DNA from: Microglena sp. YARC
Taxonomy: Eukaryota; Chlorophyta; Chlorophyceae; Chlamydomonadales; Chlamydomonadaceae
NCBI GenBank assembly: GCA_022414725.1
Contig: CM039463.1
Coordinates: 37,904,816-37,968,815 of the forward strand
DNA length: 64,000 nucleotides
Reading direction: 5' to 3'
In this document: in pieces, positions 1-11,615 of the stretch
Layout of the letters: every line of letters starts with the position of its first letter
Position numbering within the stretch: position 1 is the first letter of the stretch
The notes under the pieces: model-generated
The model's input: the letters and a program-made list of their open reading frames with translations, nothing else
The model's database searches: none
What the model was told of the DNA's origin: nothing
Made by a program: the position numbers and the translations under genes

Positions 1-3
1 TTA

Positions 4-77
4 CACGGGGTGATAACGTGGGGTGATACTGTCTGAGATTGAAAACACGGGGTGATAAATACGAGAACGGGGTGATA
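4..77. repeat. Short dispersed repeat, core ACGGGGTGATAA
   Basis: The 12-base motif ACGGGGTGATAA or a one-base variant occurs four times (about 4, 16, 47 and 66) with spacers of 0 to 18 bases. It sits directly upstream of the LINE-fragment array. I see no coding potential. It may be the end of an array that continues to the left of the window. Confidence 0.7.
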
Positions 78-159
78 AACTGGGTCCAGATAGATTGTGT
101 AATTAATCCAGATAAAAAACAAAAAATATTGTATCTAGAGATAAAAATAGAATTACATT

Positions 160-445
160 AATCCGCGAATTAATGAATGAGGCAACAAAATCAATGCTGC
201 CCCCATTCAATGCTATGGGAGTGGGAGTGGGGTGAGAGGGGGAGCTAGACAGAGGGTGGATGTGCATAGCCTTTGTCTTCTTGTAGTTGATGGACATACC
301 CCAAGTTCTTGAGGTGGTCTCAAGACTCTTTAAGAGGGAGGTGAGGCCATCTTTGGAGTAGGACAAGAGGACTAGGTCATCAGCATACAGGAGGAAGGTG
401 ATGTAATGGGTCGTAGCTTGGGGGTGGGATCTAGGGTTGGCTGGA

Positions 446-447
<2 letters not shown>
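160..447 (-). pseudogene. LINE reverse transcriptase fragment, copy 1 (partial)
   Basis: Minus-strand translation gives the RT catalytic box YADDLVLLS followed by the palm/thumb stretch seen in the other copies (SKDGLTSLLKSLETTSRTWG, then INYKKTKAMHI). The copy stops near 160, where it joins unrelated AT-rich sequence, so the segment after VASF is missing. Upstream the frame runs into a GA microsatellite, so fingers and endonuclease are absent. It cannot be functional. Confidence 0.8.

Positions 448-449
<2 letters not shown>

Positions 450-517
<68 letters not shown>
450..517. repeat. (TC)n microsatellite in LINE array copy 1
   Basis: An almost pure TC dinucleotide run. Equivalent runs are at 1725-1755, 2966-3063, 4273-4378 and 5612-5645. 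Open frames through these runs (poly Ser-Leu or Arg-Glu) are artefacts. Confidence 0.95.
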
Positions 518-520
<3 letters not shown>

Positions 521-671
521 TAACGGTGTTACACAATTTAATTGTGGTCCAGCCACACAGTAATCAAAACACCAAAAAGATCATTAGGAATAAGTCATCT
601 AGTCAACCCTATTATTGAGAAAATACAGTCAGCCAATTAACTAAGATCTAGTGAAGGGGGTGGGGGTGGGC

Positions 672-685
<14 letters not shown>

Positions 686-702
<17 letters not shown>

Positions 703-708
703 GGGGGG
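686..708. repeat. Poly-G tract in LINE array unit
   Basis: A G homopolymer preceded by GTGTGTG. The counterparts lie at about 1926-1950, 3222-3256 (one C interruption) and 4546-4592. On the coding strand this is poly-C downstream of the RT stop codon. Confidence 0.9.
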
Positions 709-870
709 TCCCTCCGTAACACAAAAACTCATTCCATATCAAAAGATTGAAACAAATTCCAAAGGCACAGTTCTAGCCCAGAAAAGAATCTAAATAATCT
801 AAATATCTAAGCGTACAAAACCAATATATGCAAATTAAGCCAGAAGGTGCTAGTTTCTATAATTGTCATT

Positions 871-1727
871 CTATGTGTCTATGTCTAAGGCGTCTCTGAT
901 GTCCGCCCTCCAGCTTGTCCTGTCTTGGGCCAGTAGGTACAATTTGGAGACATGTTGGTGTCTTGGAGATCATCCCTAAGGGTGTGAATGATGGTCTGTC
1001 CTCCTTGCCTCGGTTTACCTCAGCAAGGGGTGTGCGTGGCGAAGAGCATTTGCTTCAAGATGCGAGAGTCGGGTCGCCTGGCTATGTGTCCTAGGAACCT
1101 CAGTCTATTTTCTCTAATGATGCTGGGAATATCCTGTGGTTGCATCTTTGTCTTATGTCCTCATTCCTAACTCTGTCTGCTCTGCTAATGTTTCAACGAC
1201 ATGCGTAGACACTCATGGAGTGCCACGTCGAGTCGTTGAATCAGGGGTTCTGAGAGAGCCCATGTCTCGCTCCCGTACAGGAGGGTGGATGGTATGATAG
1301 CTTTTGAACACCAGATTCTTGATTTTCCCTGGTTATGCTGTGGTTTTTTTCAAAGCCTAACCAGAGAAGCGCAAGCCTACCTTGTCCTAGCGATCCTGCG
1401 TTTGACCTCCTCTTGTAGGTCTCCATCTGGTGTGAACAGATTACCTAGGTACATGAATGAGGCAACAAAATCAATGCTGCCCCATTCAGTGCTATGGGAG
1501 TGGAGTGGGGTGAGAGGGGGAGCTAGACAGAGGGTGGATGTGCATAGCCTTTGTCTTCTTGTAGTTGATGGACATACCCCAAGTTCTTGAGGTGGTCTCA
1601 AGACTCTTTAAGAGGGAGGTGAGGCCATCTTTGGAGTAGGACAAGAGGACTAGGTCATCAGCATACAGGAGGAAGGTGATGTAATGGGTCGTAGCTTGGG
1701 GGTGGGATCTAGGGTTGGCTGGAGTGT
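871..1727 (-). pseudogene. LINE reverse transcriptase C-terminal fragment, copy 2
   Basis: The minus strand contains YADDLVLLS, then the conserved downstream segments FMYLGNLFTPDGDLQEEVKR, the NHSITR stretch and the ENRLRFLGHIARRPDS-type C-terminal region, ending at a TAG at 871-873. This order (YADD, connection, arginine-rich region, R/H-L-x-W/F-x-GH box) is that of non-LTR retrotransposon pol C-termini. Frameshifts near 1330 and 1260 break it. No endonuclease or RNase H is visible. Confidence 0.8.
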
Positions 1728-2112
1728 CTCTCTCTCTCTCTCTCTCTATCTCTCTGGTTAACGGTGTTACACAATTTAATTGTGGTCCAGCCACACAGTA
1801 ATCAAAAACACCAAAAAGATCATTAGGAATAAGTCATCTAGTCAACCCTATTATTGAGAAAATACAGTCAGCCAATTAACTAAGATCTAGTGAAGGGGGT
1901 GGGGGTGGGCGTGTGTGTGTTGTGTGGGGGGGGGGGGGGGGGGGGGGGGTCCCTCCGTAACACAAAAACTCATTCCATATCAAAAGATTTAAACAAATTC
2001 CAAAGGCACAGTTCTAGCCCAGAAAAGAATCTAAATAATCTAAATATCTAAGCGTACAAAAACCAATGTATGCAAATTAAGCCAGAAGGTGCTAGTTTCT
2101 ATAATTGTCATT

Positions 2113-3064
<952 letters not shown>

Positions 3065-3418
3065 GTTAACGGTGTTACACAATTTAATTGTGGTCCAGCC
3101 ACACAGTAATCAAAAAACACCAAAACGATCATTAGGAATAAGTCATCTAGTCAACCCTATTATTGAGAAAATACAGTCAGCCAATTAACTAAGATCTAGT
3201 GAAGGGGGTGGGGTGGGCGTGTGTGTGTGGGGGGGGGGCGGGGGGGGGGGGGGGGGTCCCTCCGTAACACAAAAACTTCATTCCATATCAAAAGATTTAA
3301 ACAAATTCCAAAGGCACAGTTCTAGCCCAGAAAGAATCTAAATAATCTAAATATCTAAGCGTACAAAAACCAATATATGCAAATTAAGCAGAAGGTGCTA
3401 GTTTCTATAATTGTCATT

Positions 3419-4380
<962 letters not shown>

Positions 4381-4544
4381 TAACGGTGTTACACAATTTA
4401 ATTGTGGTCCAGCCACACAGTAATCAAAAACACCAAAAAGATCATTAGGAATAAGTCATCTAGTCAACCCTATTATTGAGAAAATACAGTCAGCCAACTT
4501 AACTAAGATCTAGTGAAGGGGGTGGGGGTGGCGTGTGTGTGTGT

Positions 4545-4593
<49 letters not shown>

Positions 4594-4755
4594 CCCTCCG
4601 TAACACAAAAACTCATTCCATATCAAAAGATTTAAACAAATTCCAAAGGCACAGTTCTAGCCCAGAAAAGAATCTAAATAATCTAAATATCTAAGCGTAC
4701 AAAAACCAATGTATGCAAATTAAGCCAGAAGGTGCTAGTTTCTATAATTGTCATT

Positions 4756-5611
4756 CTATGTGTCTATGTCTAAGGCGTCTCTGATGTCCGCCCTCCACTT
4801 GTCCTGTCTTGGGCCAGTAGGTACCAATTTGGAGACATGTTGGTGTCTTGGAGATCATCCCTAAGGGTGTGAATGATGGTCTGTCCTCCTTGCCTCGGTT
4901 TACCCTCAGCAAGGGGGGTGTGCGTGGCGAAGAGCATTTGCTTCAAGATGCGAGAGTCGGGTCGCCTGGCTATGTGTCCTAGGAACCTCAGTCTATTTTC
5001 TCTAACGATGCTGGGAATATCCCTGTGGTTGCATCTTTGTCTTATGTCCTCATTCCTAACTCTGTCTGCTCTGCTAATGTTCAACGACATGCGTAGACAC
5101 TCATGGAGTGCCACGTCGAGTCGTTGAATCAGGGTTCTGAGAGAGCCCATGTCTCGCTCCCGTACAGGAGGGTGGATGGTATGATAGCTTTGAACACCAG
5201 ATTCTTGATTTTCCTGGTTATGCTGTGGTTTTTTCAAAGCCTAACCAGAGAAGCGCAAGCCTACCTTGTCCTAGCGATCCTGCGTTTGACCTCCTCTTGT
5301 AGGTCTCCATCTGGTGTGAACAGATTACCTAGGTACATGAATGAGGCAACAAAATCAATGCTGCCCCCATTCAGTGCTATGGGAGTGGGAGTGGGTGAGA
5401 GGGGGGAGCTAGACAGAGGGTGGATGTGCATAGCCTTGTCTTTTCTTGTAGTTGATGGACATACCCCCAAGTTCTTGAGGTGGTCTCAAGACTCTTTAAG
5501 AGGGAGGTGAGGCCATCTTTGGAGTAGGACAAGAGGACTAGGTCATCAGCATACAGGAGGAAGGTGATGTAATGGGTCGTAGCTTGGGGGTGGGATCTAG
5601 GGTTGGCTGGA

Positions 5612-5612
<1 letters not shown>
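4756..5612 (-). pseudogene. LINE reverse transcriptase C-terminal fragment, copy 5
   Basis: This is the best-preserved C-terminal half. A 155-aa minus-strand frame (about 5237-4770) covers SLRTLIQRLDVALHECLRMS, the DIRQRCNHRDIPSIVRE segment and RLRFLGHIARRP. The YADD segment lies in another frame at 5550-5470. The copy ends at the TC tract 5612-5645, beyond which the sequence is unrelated, so this is the array's right edge. Confidence 0.8.
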
Positions 5613-5648
<36 letters not shown>

Positions 5649-5712
5649 CACCACGAAAAGTGTGTGTAGTGATCTTTAAAATGCATCCTAATGATGCACA
5701 ATGGAATAAAAT

Positions 5713-6276
5713 GTACCGTATGCGCCTGAAGTGTTGGAAAACGGTTTAACAAACGACCCTTTGCCAAACCGGATTAGGGATCCAGCTTGAGACCACTCCA
5801 GGTGGTTGGCCTTTGCCAATTTACGGTTACCATGGTACTCTGTCTACTAAGCCCTAGCAAGTTAAATGTCCCTGATTTGAATTGCTACATGGTTTTATTT
5901 TCAACAAGCTTGGGCAAACTACTTTGTAAACATGAGCTTGACCTTGAACTTGGTTTCATGGCTCCAGCCGGCAATTTGGATGGCTGGAGCCATGTATCGG
6001 TCTGGCTACTAAGCCCTGTCAAGTTTAATTCTCCTGGTTCGAATTGTTACATGGGTTTCAGCTTGGGAAAACTACTTGGTGACCATGTAACAAGGAAATG
6101 TAACAATGAAATAAGACCCTTTGCCAACTGGATTTCAAGTCTGAGCGTTAGACAGTCAAAGCCATCGACCCCTTTGCCAAGTTAGTTTTACCATGCTTCT
6201 CTGAGACCCACTTTTAGGGTGGAAATGACATTTGCCAATACTTTATCTTGCCAATACTTAAGGTACGTATGGTATC
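5713..6276. mobile_element. MITE-like element, family 1 (about 565 bp, imperfect TIRs)
   Basis: The left end GTACCGTATGCGCCTGAAGT and the reverse complement of the right end (ATACCATACGTACCTTAAGT) match over about 28 bases with a few mismatches. Internal signatures (AACGACCCTTTGCCAA, GGCTGGAGCCATGTA, CTACTAAGCCCT, GCTTCTCTGAGACCC) recur at 12946-13905 and in reverse at 57808-58302. There is no transposase, so it is non-autonomous. I could not find a convincing target-site duplication. Confidence 0.65.
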
Positions 6277-6464
6277 GAAATATATAACCGGCTCCAACTC
6301 CATCTCCCCTCCTGTCAGAAAACGGAACTATGTCTTCAGTACAAAAACGTTATAACTTTCAGACTTGATCAATAAGTTTACATCTTCGTCTAGGTTGAGA
6401 TCATAAGCAAAATGGAAAGCATAACCAGATCACAATTGTGTTCTCATTGACCAGATGCTGCTTC

Positions 6465-6616
6465 CTAATTTGCTTTTGGTCCGCTTTTTGTCGGATCTAG
6501 GTTGGGACCAAAAGCAGACTCAAATAGGACAAAATCAGACAAAAATCGGGCAAAATCGGACCAAAAGCAAAGCTAATTCGACCAAAATCAAACGCATTGT
6601 GACCTACCCCTTACCG
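6465..6616. mobile_element. Partial 'ACCAAAAGC' MITE end upstream of the C2 gene
   Basis: The segment is rich in ACCAAAAGC and its complement GCTTTTGGT, forming a foldback. It ends in TGTGACCTACCCCTTA, the same terminus that bounds the larger element ending at 56390. The mirrored segment lies next to the arm B C2 copy at 53428-53514, so the insertion predates the duplication. It may contribute to the C2 gene promoter. Confidence 0.6.
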
Positions 6617-7016
6617 CACAGGCCTGGGGCCTGGCCCTGTGTGGGGACTGGGCGACGAGAAGCTACGTAGAAGAGGGTCGAAGAGGTTTGCCCAAGCCCT
6701 GGTTTCGCATCTTCTTAGTGAGCGCCTCACGCGCAAAGTTAGCAATCGCATTTGCTGTCTGCAAACTCTTGTTCTCGCCTGAGTTCTCAACCCTTCTTCA
6801 GTTTGTTCGGCCAAGCTAAGGCTGCAGAAGGTTATTGGCCATCGGCTTTGGTTTCGATCTCCGAGCCCAGATCAGACTATTCAGCCCAAGGGGGCCTGAT
6901 TCAGCCACACAGCAGTCTTTTATTTTCATAACTGCGAGGAGTGCGAGCCGAGTTCTCACTGTTGTACAACTCGCCTCGGTCCGCACGACCTTTGCGCAGC
7001 ACCTGCTTTCTCCCTC

Positions 7017-9616
7017 ATGGCTAGCCAGGCTAGCCAGGCTGGGGTGCTGACTGTGCTGTTTGAGAACGCCAAGGACCTCGATAACGTCAAGTACCCCTCA
7101 CCTCAAAACCCTTTCTGCATCATCTCGATTGGCGATGAGAAGGAGGAAACCAACCCCCGTGTGAACAGCAAAACCACGCCCGTGTGGTTCGAGACCAGGA
7201 CTTTAAACGTCAAGAACGAGACGGAGTTCTCTGTCGAGGTATATCATTATTCAGACGGAGACGGGGAAAGCAAGTTTATCGGCAGTGGGAAAGGCGATCT
7301 GACCCAGGTCCGCGCACAAGGATGGGACAGGGAGCAGCAGGTGAGCCGAGGCCCCTGCACTGAGGGTGACCATACGCATCCGGTTTTGGTTAATAGACTG
7401 CCATTTAAGAGCTGTGCCCCTCTCCTTGTTTGTCTGGTGGACATCCTGTGCCTTTTGTCTTGTTTCGCTTACTTGTGGAATCTCCCCAAGTAGACTATGG
7501 GCACTCAATGCCTTTCTACAATAGACCTTGATGTACTTGTCTGCTCTTACCTCCCTCCACCCCACCCTACCCCCCATCCCACACACACAACTGTACTTGT
7601 CCACGCACCCTCCCACACAAACACAACAGTAATCTGTCCTCACCCCCCACTTTTACCCCCCCCCCCCCCCCTGAAAATTGCAGGTTGCCATGTATTCCAG
7701 ATTGGGCCATCGATACGGCTTCGTACAGGTAGGCACATCAAAAGCAGGCTGGACACCAGCCAGGGTCGGTAGAAATTGGTCAAAGAGCAGATTTCGGGAT
7801 TAGGGGCACGTACAGGTGAGGCACATCAGCAGGGGCTGGACACCAGCTAGGGCCGGTACAAATTGGTCAAGGAGCTGTTTTGTGGATTTGGGGCATGCAA
7901 GGGGAAGCATGCACGTTTGGGAGGAAGAAAGAAACGGAATGCCGGTAGGCGTGGCTTGAGGGGTGCAATCCAAGAGGCAGGGTGAGGCGCAGCAAAGGAC
8001 GTTCTGTTAGTTATAGCAAAACATGGGCCTCCCACGGACATTGCAGCTGTCCTTCCCCACATCCTTGCCTTGCCACGTGGTGCGCCACCTTATGTGCCCC
8101 AACTCTACCTTGTGTGCATGACCCCCCCAGCACAACCCAACACAACCCAACAACACAGCACAACAACACAGCGGCAGCAGCACAACGCAACACAACGCAA
8201 CACCATCTGCCATGAGCACCACCCCCAGCCCCCACCCACTGTGTCCCCCTGGCTCCACCTCACAGTTATGTGTCTCTCCCAAGTATGCTCCCTCCACCCC
8301 CCACCACCCTCCCACCCCACCCACCAAGTTGTGTTGATCCATCTTTCCATTGTTGTGCAGGTCCACCCCCTCCAGCACAACCCAACCCAACCCAACAGCA
8401 CAACATAACACAACACAGCACAAACACAGCACAACAACACAACACAGCACAACACCATATACACCACCCCCAGCCCCACCCACCGTGTCCCCCCCCCCCC
8501 CCCCCGCCTCCACCCCCCCTCTGTGTGTCTTCTCCCAAGTATGCTCCCTCCCACCCCACCCACCATTTGTGTTCATCCATCTTTCCATTGTTGTGCAGGT
8601 CACGCTGCAGTTCTCTGAGAAGGACCCATGGGAGCGTCTTCCCATGTGAGTCCACTGTTATTTTTAATTTGTCCACGTGAACCCACTGTTATCCTTAATG
8701 TCCAGGTGAGTCCACTGTTATTTTTAATTTGTCCACGTGAACCCACTGTTATTCTTAATGTCCAGGTGAGTCCACTGTTATTATGAATGCCTACCCCTAG
8801 ACTGTAACATCAGGGGGACAGGTAACCAGACGCAGCATCCGTGTGGGAGATCCTCCTACTACCCGCCACATGATGCACACCACATACAATTAACCTCACT
8901 ATGAGCCCCATCATGAGCCTTACCAAGAACACCATGCCCCCCATAGGTCCAGATTAAGCCCGAGCTCGCAGCGGGCCTTGGCAGCGAGCACTTTGAAGTC
9001 CATCGCCTGGGAGCAATTTTCCAAGATGGGAGAAGGAGAACGTGAAGTGTGGAAGCAGGCTTTCGATGGAATGGATAGCGATAAAAATGGCACTCTGTCA
9101 GTCGAGGAGGTGTACTGTGTTCTGACCCCTATATTCAGCAACCACAATATTAAGCCTAGCCCTCAAGGCATCATAGGACTTTTCCACTTTCTGGACACTG
9201 ATGGTGACCGAAAACTGGACTTTGAAGAGATGGTTGCAATGCGCACGATTTTCAACTCCCCCATCTGTCAATGCTGTCTAAAGTGGACCTTAAGCGACAA
9301 CGTGTGGGCCTGCCGGGACTGCTGTACTGAGCACTTGCTCACACCTGACATCGAGAGGGATGGATCGAAGTGGGTTACTTTCTGCGCGGAATGCAAGGCA
9401 ACCCAACCTGGCAAGACCTGCTGCCCCTTTTCAACCAGTCACCGCCTCGAGGCGGTTCCCAATGGAAGCTTACTAGGTCTGGAAATACAGGACTGGGGCT
9501 GGTCGCAGCAGCTGACGACAGAGGAGCAGCAACAGCAGCAGCAACAGCAGCGGCGACAGCAGCAGCAGCAGCAGCAACAGCGGCAAGAGCAGCAGCAGCA
9601 GCAACAGGTATGTTAG
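7017..9616 (+). CDS. Spliced C2 / EF-hand / Cys-rich / polyQ protein (arm A)
   Basis: Three exons join in one frame: 7017-7340, 8599-8645 and 8947-9616, giving 346 aa. The junctions are CAG|GTGAGC..GTGCAG|GTC and CCCAT|GTGAGT..CCATAG|GTC, and the last splits an ATG codon so the EF-hand frame is entered exactly. Residues 1-124 form a C2 domain (LTVLFENAKDLD, PFCIISIGDE, VWFETRTLNV, FSVEVYHYSD, KFIGSGKGDL, VTLQFSEKDPWE), a Ca2+/phospholipid-binding fold. EF-hand loops lie at about 167-178 (DSDKNGTLSVEE, canonical) and 207-218 (DTDGDRKLDFEE, Arg replacing the usual Gly at position 6). CxxC pairs follow from about 231 (CQCC, ACRDCC, FCAEC), then a glutamine run. Start ATG 7017 is the first in frame. 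The last exon ends CAG|GTATGT, so either a further intron starts at 9608 or translation stops at TAG 9614. The role is presumably Ca2+-dependent membrane signalling, by inference. Compared with arm B it lacks a second Cys-rich block. Confidence 0.75.
7341..8598 (+). other. Intron 1 of the C2/EF-hand gene, with internal repeats
   Basis: The intron opens with GTGAGC and ends in TTGTGCAG. It contains poly-C (7659-7671), a two-copy ~85-bp repeat (about 7728-7805 and 7810-7893, both with GCTGGACACCAGC), and ACACAACCCA-rich low-complexity tracts at about 8130-8210 and 8372-8455. A tandem duplication of about 240 bases copied the acceptor region: CATCTTTCCATTGTTGTGCAG appears at about 8339-8359 as well as at the true acceptor before 8599. 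Minus-strand ORFs here are low-complexity artefacts. Confidence 0.65.
8646..8946 (+). other. Intron 2 of the C2/EF-hand gene with a 61-bp tandem repeat at the donor
   Basis: The donor GTGAGTCCACTGTTATT is repeated at about 8646, 8706 and 8766 as part of a ~61-bp unit. This creates two additional consensus-like donors (CCAGGTGAGT). The acceptor is CCCCATAG before 8947. The block GGAGATCCTCCTACTACCCG to the acceptor is conserved in arm B (61655-61551), where it stays open as His/Glu/Pro-rich codons. Confidence 0.6.
9520..9607 (+). repeat. CAG/CAA repeat encoding polyglutamine
   Basis: A trinucleotide-rich run (CAGCAACAG...) at the end of the EF-hand exon encodes mostly Gln with some Arg and Glu. 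In arm B the corresponding run (about 60533-60613) follows a complete second Cys-rich region. Here it directly follows the LTTEE motif. Confidence 0.9.
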
Positions 9617-9636
9617 CTTCTAGTCATGGTGCTGGT

Positions 9637-9843
9637 TTCAGTGATATAGATTGGTCTAGCGGTACACCAAATTGCTAAAACAAATCAGGATCGGGGGTTC
9701 GATTCCCCCTACGGTCACCCTGAGCGTTGCTGGTCGTTGTCAACTGCGATTGTAGCTTGTCCAGTCGAGGTGGTAGACCGTTCTCAGCCCGCGTACGACG
9801 GGTTCCCTTCATACCACGCCCCACCAGGCGTTATCATTACTTC
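9637..9843 (+). mobile_element. tRNA-derived SINE, full length (about 207 bp) with target-site duplication
   Basis: The head resembles a tRNA: an A-box-like TGGTCTAGCGG (about 9652) and a B-box GGTTCGATTCC (about 9694) followed by CCCCTACGGTCACC. A ~125-bp body follows, ending GCGTTATCATTACTTC. It is flanked by a near-perfect 22-bp duplication: AGCTTCTAGTCATGGTGCTGGT at 9615-9636 and AGCTTGTAGTCATGGAGCTGGT at 9844-9865. The homologous position in arm B (about 60500-60530) lacks the insert and carries one copy of that flank. Partial copies are at 53792-53898 and 56399-56510. The anticodon arm does not fold well, so this is not a functional tRNA gene. Confidence 0.85.
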
Positions 9844-9898
9844 AGCTTGTAGTCATGGAGCTGGTGGTGAGGATAAGGAATGAGAATGATATGTTAGT

Positions 9899-10056
9899 GG
9901 TACCATTGTGGGCAAGGGCTCCTTTGGCACCATATACCTGGCCACTAAGCAGGTCACTTCAGAGAAATATTGCATCAAGGTATGTTGCAGAGCGACAATG
10001 AGGTGGGTTCTTGTGTTGGTGATGCTATTGACAATGGCAGTGGTCCTTCTGAATCA
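9899..10056 (+). pseudogene. Protein kinase N-lobe fragment (glycine-rich loop), arm A
   Basis: The frame from 9899 encodes GTIVGKGSFGTIYLATKQ followed by EKYCIK, ending at 9979. This is the kinase P-loop (GxGxFGxxY) plus the VAIK-type lysine. A consensus-like donor (AAG|GTATGT) follows. Homology to arm B continues to about 10056 but out of frame, in the alphaC helix region. No HRD, DFG or other C-lobe motif follows before 12 kb, so the domain is truncated. It is not in frame with the upstream polyQ without an extra splice or frameshift. Confidence 0.75.
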
Positions 10057-10077
10057 AAAGTTCTGATTGCGATGATG

Positions 10078-10275
10078 GCGGTGGTGGTGGTGATCATGGT
10101 CGTGGTGGTGGTGGTGGTGGTGGTGGTGATTATGGTCGTGGTGGTGGTGGTGGTGATGATCATGGTGGCGGTAGTGGTAGTGTTGTTGTTGGTGGTGATT
10201 ATGGTGGTGGTGATCATGGTTGTGGTGGTGGTTGTGGTGATGATCATGGTCGTGGTGGCGATGGTGATTATGGTA
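10078..10275 (+). repeat. GGT/GATCATGGTCGT microsatellite expansion
   Basis: About 200 bases of (GGTGGT)n interspersed with GATCATGGT and GATTATGGT. The homologous place in arm B (about 60266-60288) has only about 25 bases. Flanks match on both sides (CTTCTGAATCAAA on the left, GATTATGGTAC and TGTGATCTGTATTCT on the right), so this is a length change at an orthologous site. ORFs inside it are artefacts. Confidence 0.9.
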
Positions 10276-10780
10276 CGACTGGCATTTCTGTGATCTGTAT
10301 TCTTGGGTCATCTCTCAGGGTATCATCATTGGTGTCATATTCACGCTGTGCTGTTTTGCCATTACTGTGAACCCTCGACCCTCAACCCTGTTTCCACAGG
10401 TCATTTCCCATACGCAAGCTCATGACCCTTGGCATCTAGCTTCAAACTGTGCTATTGTGTCTAAACCCTAAACCTGGACCCCCTGAACCCCCTGAACCCC
10501 CTAAACCCCTGAACCCCCTGATTCCTGTTCCCACAAGTCATCTCCTGAAGTAATGAACGGAAGTCGATGTGGCGTGGAACCATGTACACACTTTGGGGGG
10601 CGTTGGATGTGGGTTCAAGTTTAAACTTTATAGTCCGCTTAGGTTGCTCCCTGGTTTCTGCAAAAATCGCACTTTTGTATCACAAATCACAAATTACAAA
10701 TTCACACCTCCCCTCAAATTCATCAAATATAGTAGATCAATTGATCTTAATTGTTGGAGGTTGTGATTTCCCGTACGCCC
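10276..10780. other. Non-coding spacer shared with arm B
   Basis: No convincing exon. It contains an ACCCCCTGAACCCC short repeat (about 10478-10528). The block 10560-10780 aligns with 59990-59780 reversed (GTGGCGTGGAMCCATGTACA, TTTGCTCCCTGGTTTCTG), confirming the inverted duplication. Confidence 0.6.
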
Positions 10781-10784
10781 AGTT

Positions 10785-11615
10785 AGCTACCCCTGGACTG
10801 TGACATACACGTGATACAACAAACCACACCTCTCCTCAATCCCTTATGCCCAGCTAGTCCCTAATGACCAGATAGCTACCCCTGGACTGTAACATACACA
10901 TTATACAACGAATCGCACCTCTCCTACCTCAATCCCTTATGCCCAGCTAGTCCCTTTTGACCAGATAGCTACCCCTGGACTGTAACATACACATTATACA
11001 ACGAATCACACCTCTCCTACCTCAATCCCTTATGCCCAGCTAGTCCCTCATGGCCAGATAGCTACCCCTGGACTGTAACATACACATTATACAACGAATC
11101 ACACCTCTCCTACCCCAATCCCTTATAGCCAGATAGCTACCCTGGACTGTTTATACAACGAATCCACCTCTCCTATCCCTTATGACCAGATAGCTACCCC
11201 TGGACTGTAACATACACATTATACAACGAATCACACCTCTCCTACCTCAATCCCTTATGCCCAGCTAGACCCTCATGGCCAGATAGCCACCCCTGGACTG
11301 TAACATACACATTATACAACGAATCACACCTCTCCTACCCCAATCCCTTATGCCCAGCTAGTTCGTTATGACCAGATAGCTACCCCTGGACTGTAACATA
11401 CACATTATACAACGAATCACACCTCTCCTACCCCAATCCCTTATGCCCAGCTAGTTCCTTATGACCAGATAGCTACCCCTGGACTGTAACATACACATTA
11501 TACAACGAATCACACCTCTCCTACCCAATCCTTATGCCAGCTAGTTCCTTATGACCAGATAGCTACCCCTGGACTGTAACATACACATTATACAACGGAT
11601 CACACCTGAGGCCAT
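10785..11615 (+). repeat. Minisatellite array, ~85-100 bp unit, about 8 copies
   Basis: The unit contains AGATAGCTACCCCTGGACTG, TAACATACACATTATACAACG, AATCACACCTCTCCTACC and CAATCCCTTATGCCCAGCTAG. Unit anchors fall near 10790, 10880, 10970, 11060, 11140, 11200, 11290, 11385, 11475 and 11565, with some shortened copies. Arm B has a single copy at this site (about 59740-59800), so the array expanded after duplication. The core GCTACCCCTGGACTGT also occurs alone elsewhere in the window (12605, 20785, 22327, 55753, 58475, 61690). Confidence 0.85.

Noticed and set aside
406..618. Open frames encoding poly Ser-Leu or Arg-Glu across the TC tracts (also at 2924, 4232 and 4263 and their complements)
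   Set aside because: They are translations of the dinucleotide microsatellites, and TC length varies between array units.
8007..8680. Several long overlapping ORFs on both strands in 8.0-8.7 kb
   Set aside because: All cross ACACAACCCA and CCACC low-complexity DNA within intron 1. Residue composition is extreme and frames mirror each other.
9640..9720. A functional tRNA gene at the SINE head
   Set aside because: A- and B-box words are present, but the anticodon arm does not pair, and flanking duplication plus body show a SINE.
10460..10530. Telomere-like repeats (CCCTAAACC / ACCCCCTGAACCCC)
   Set aside because: Only one CCCTAAACC word; the rest is a different short repeat, and a diverged single version exists in arm B.
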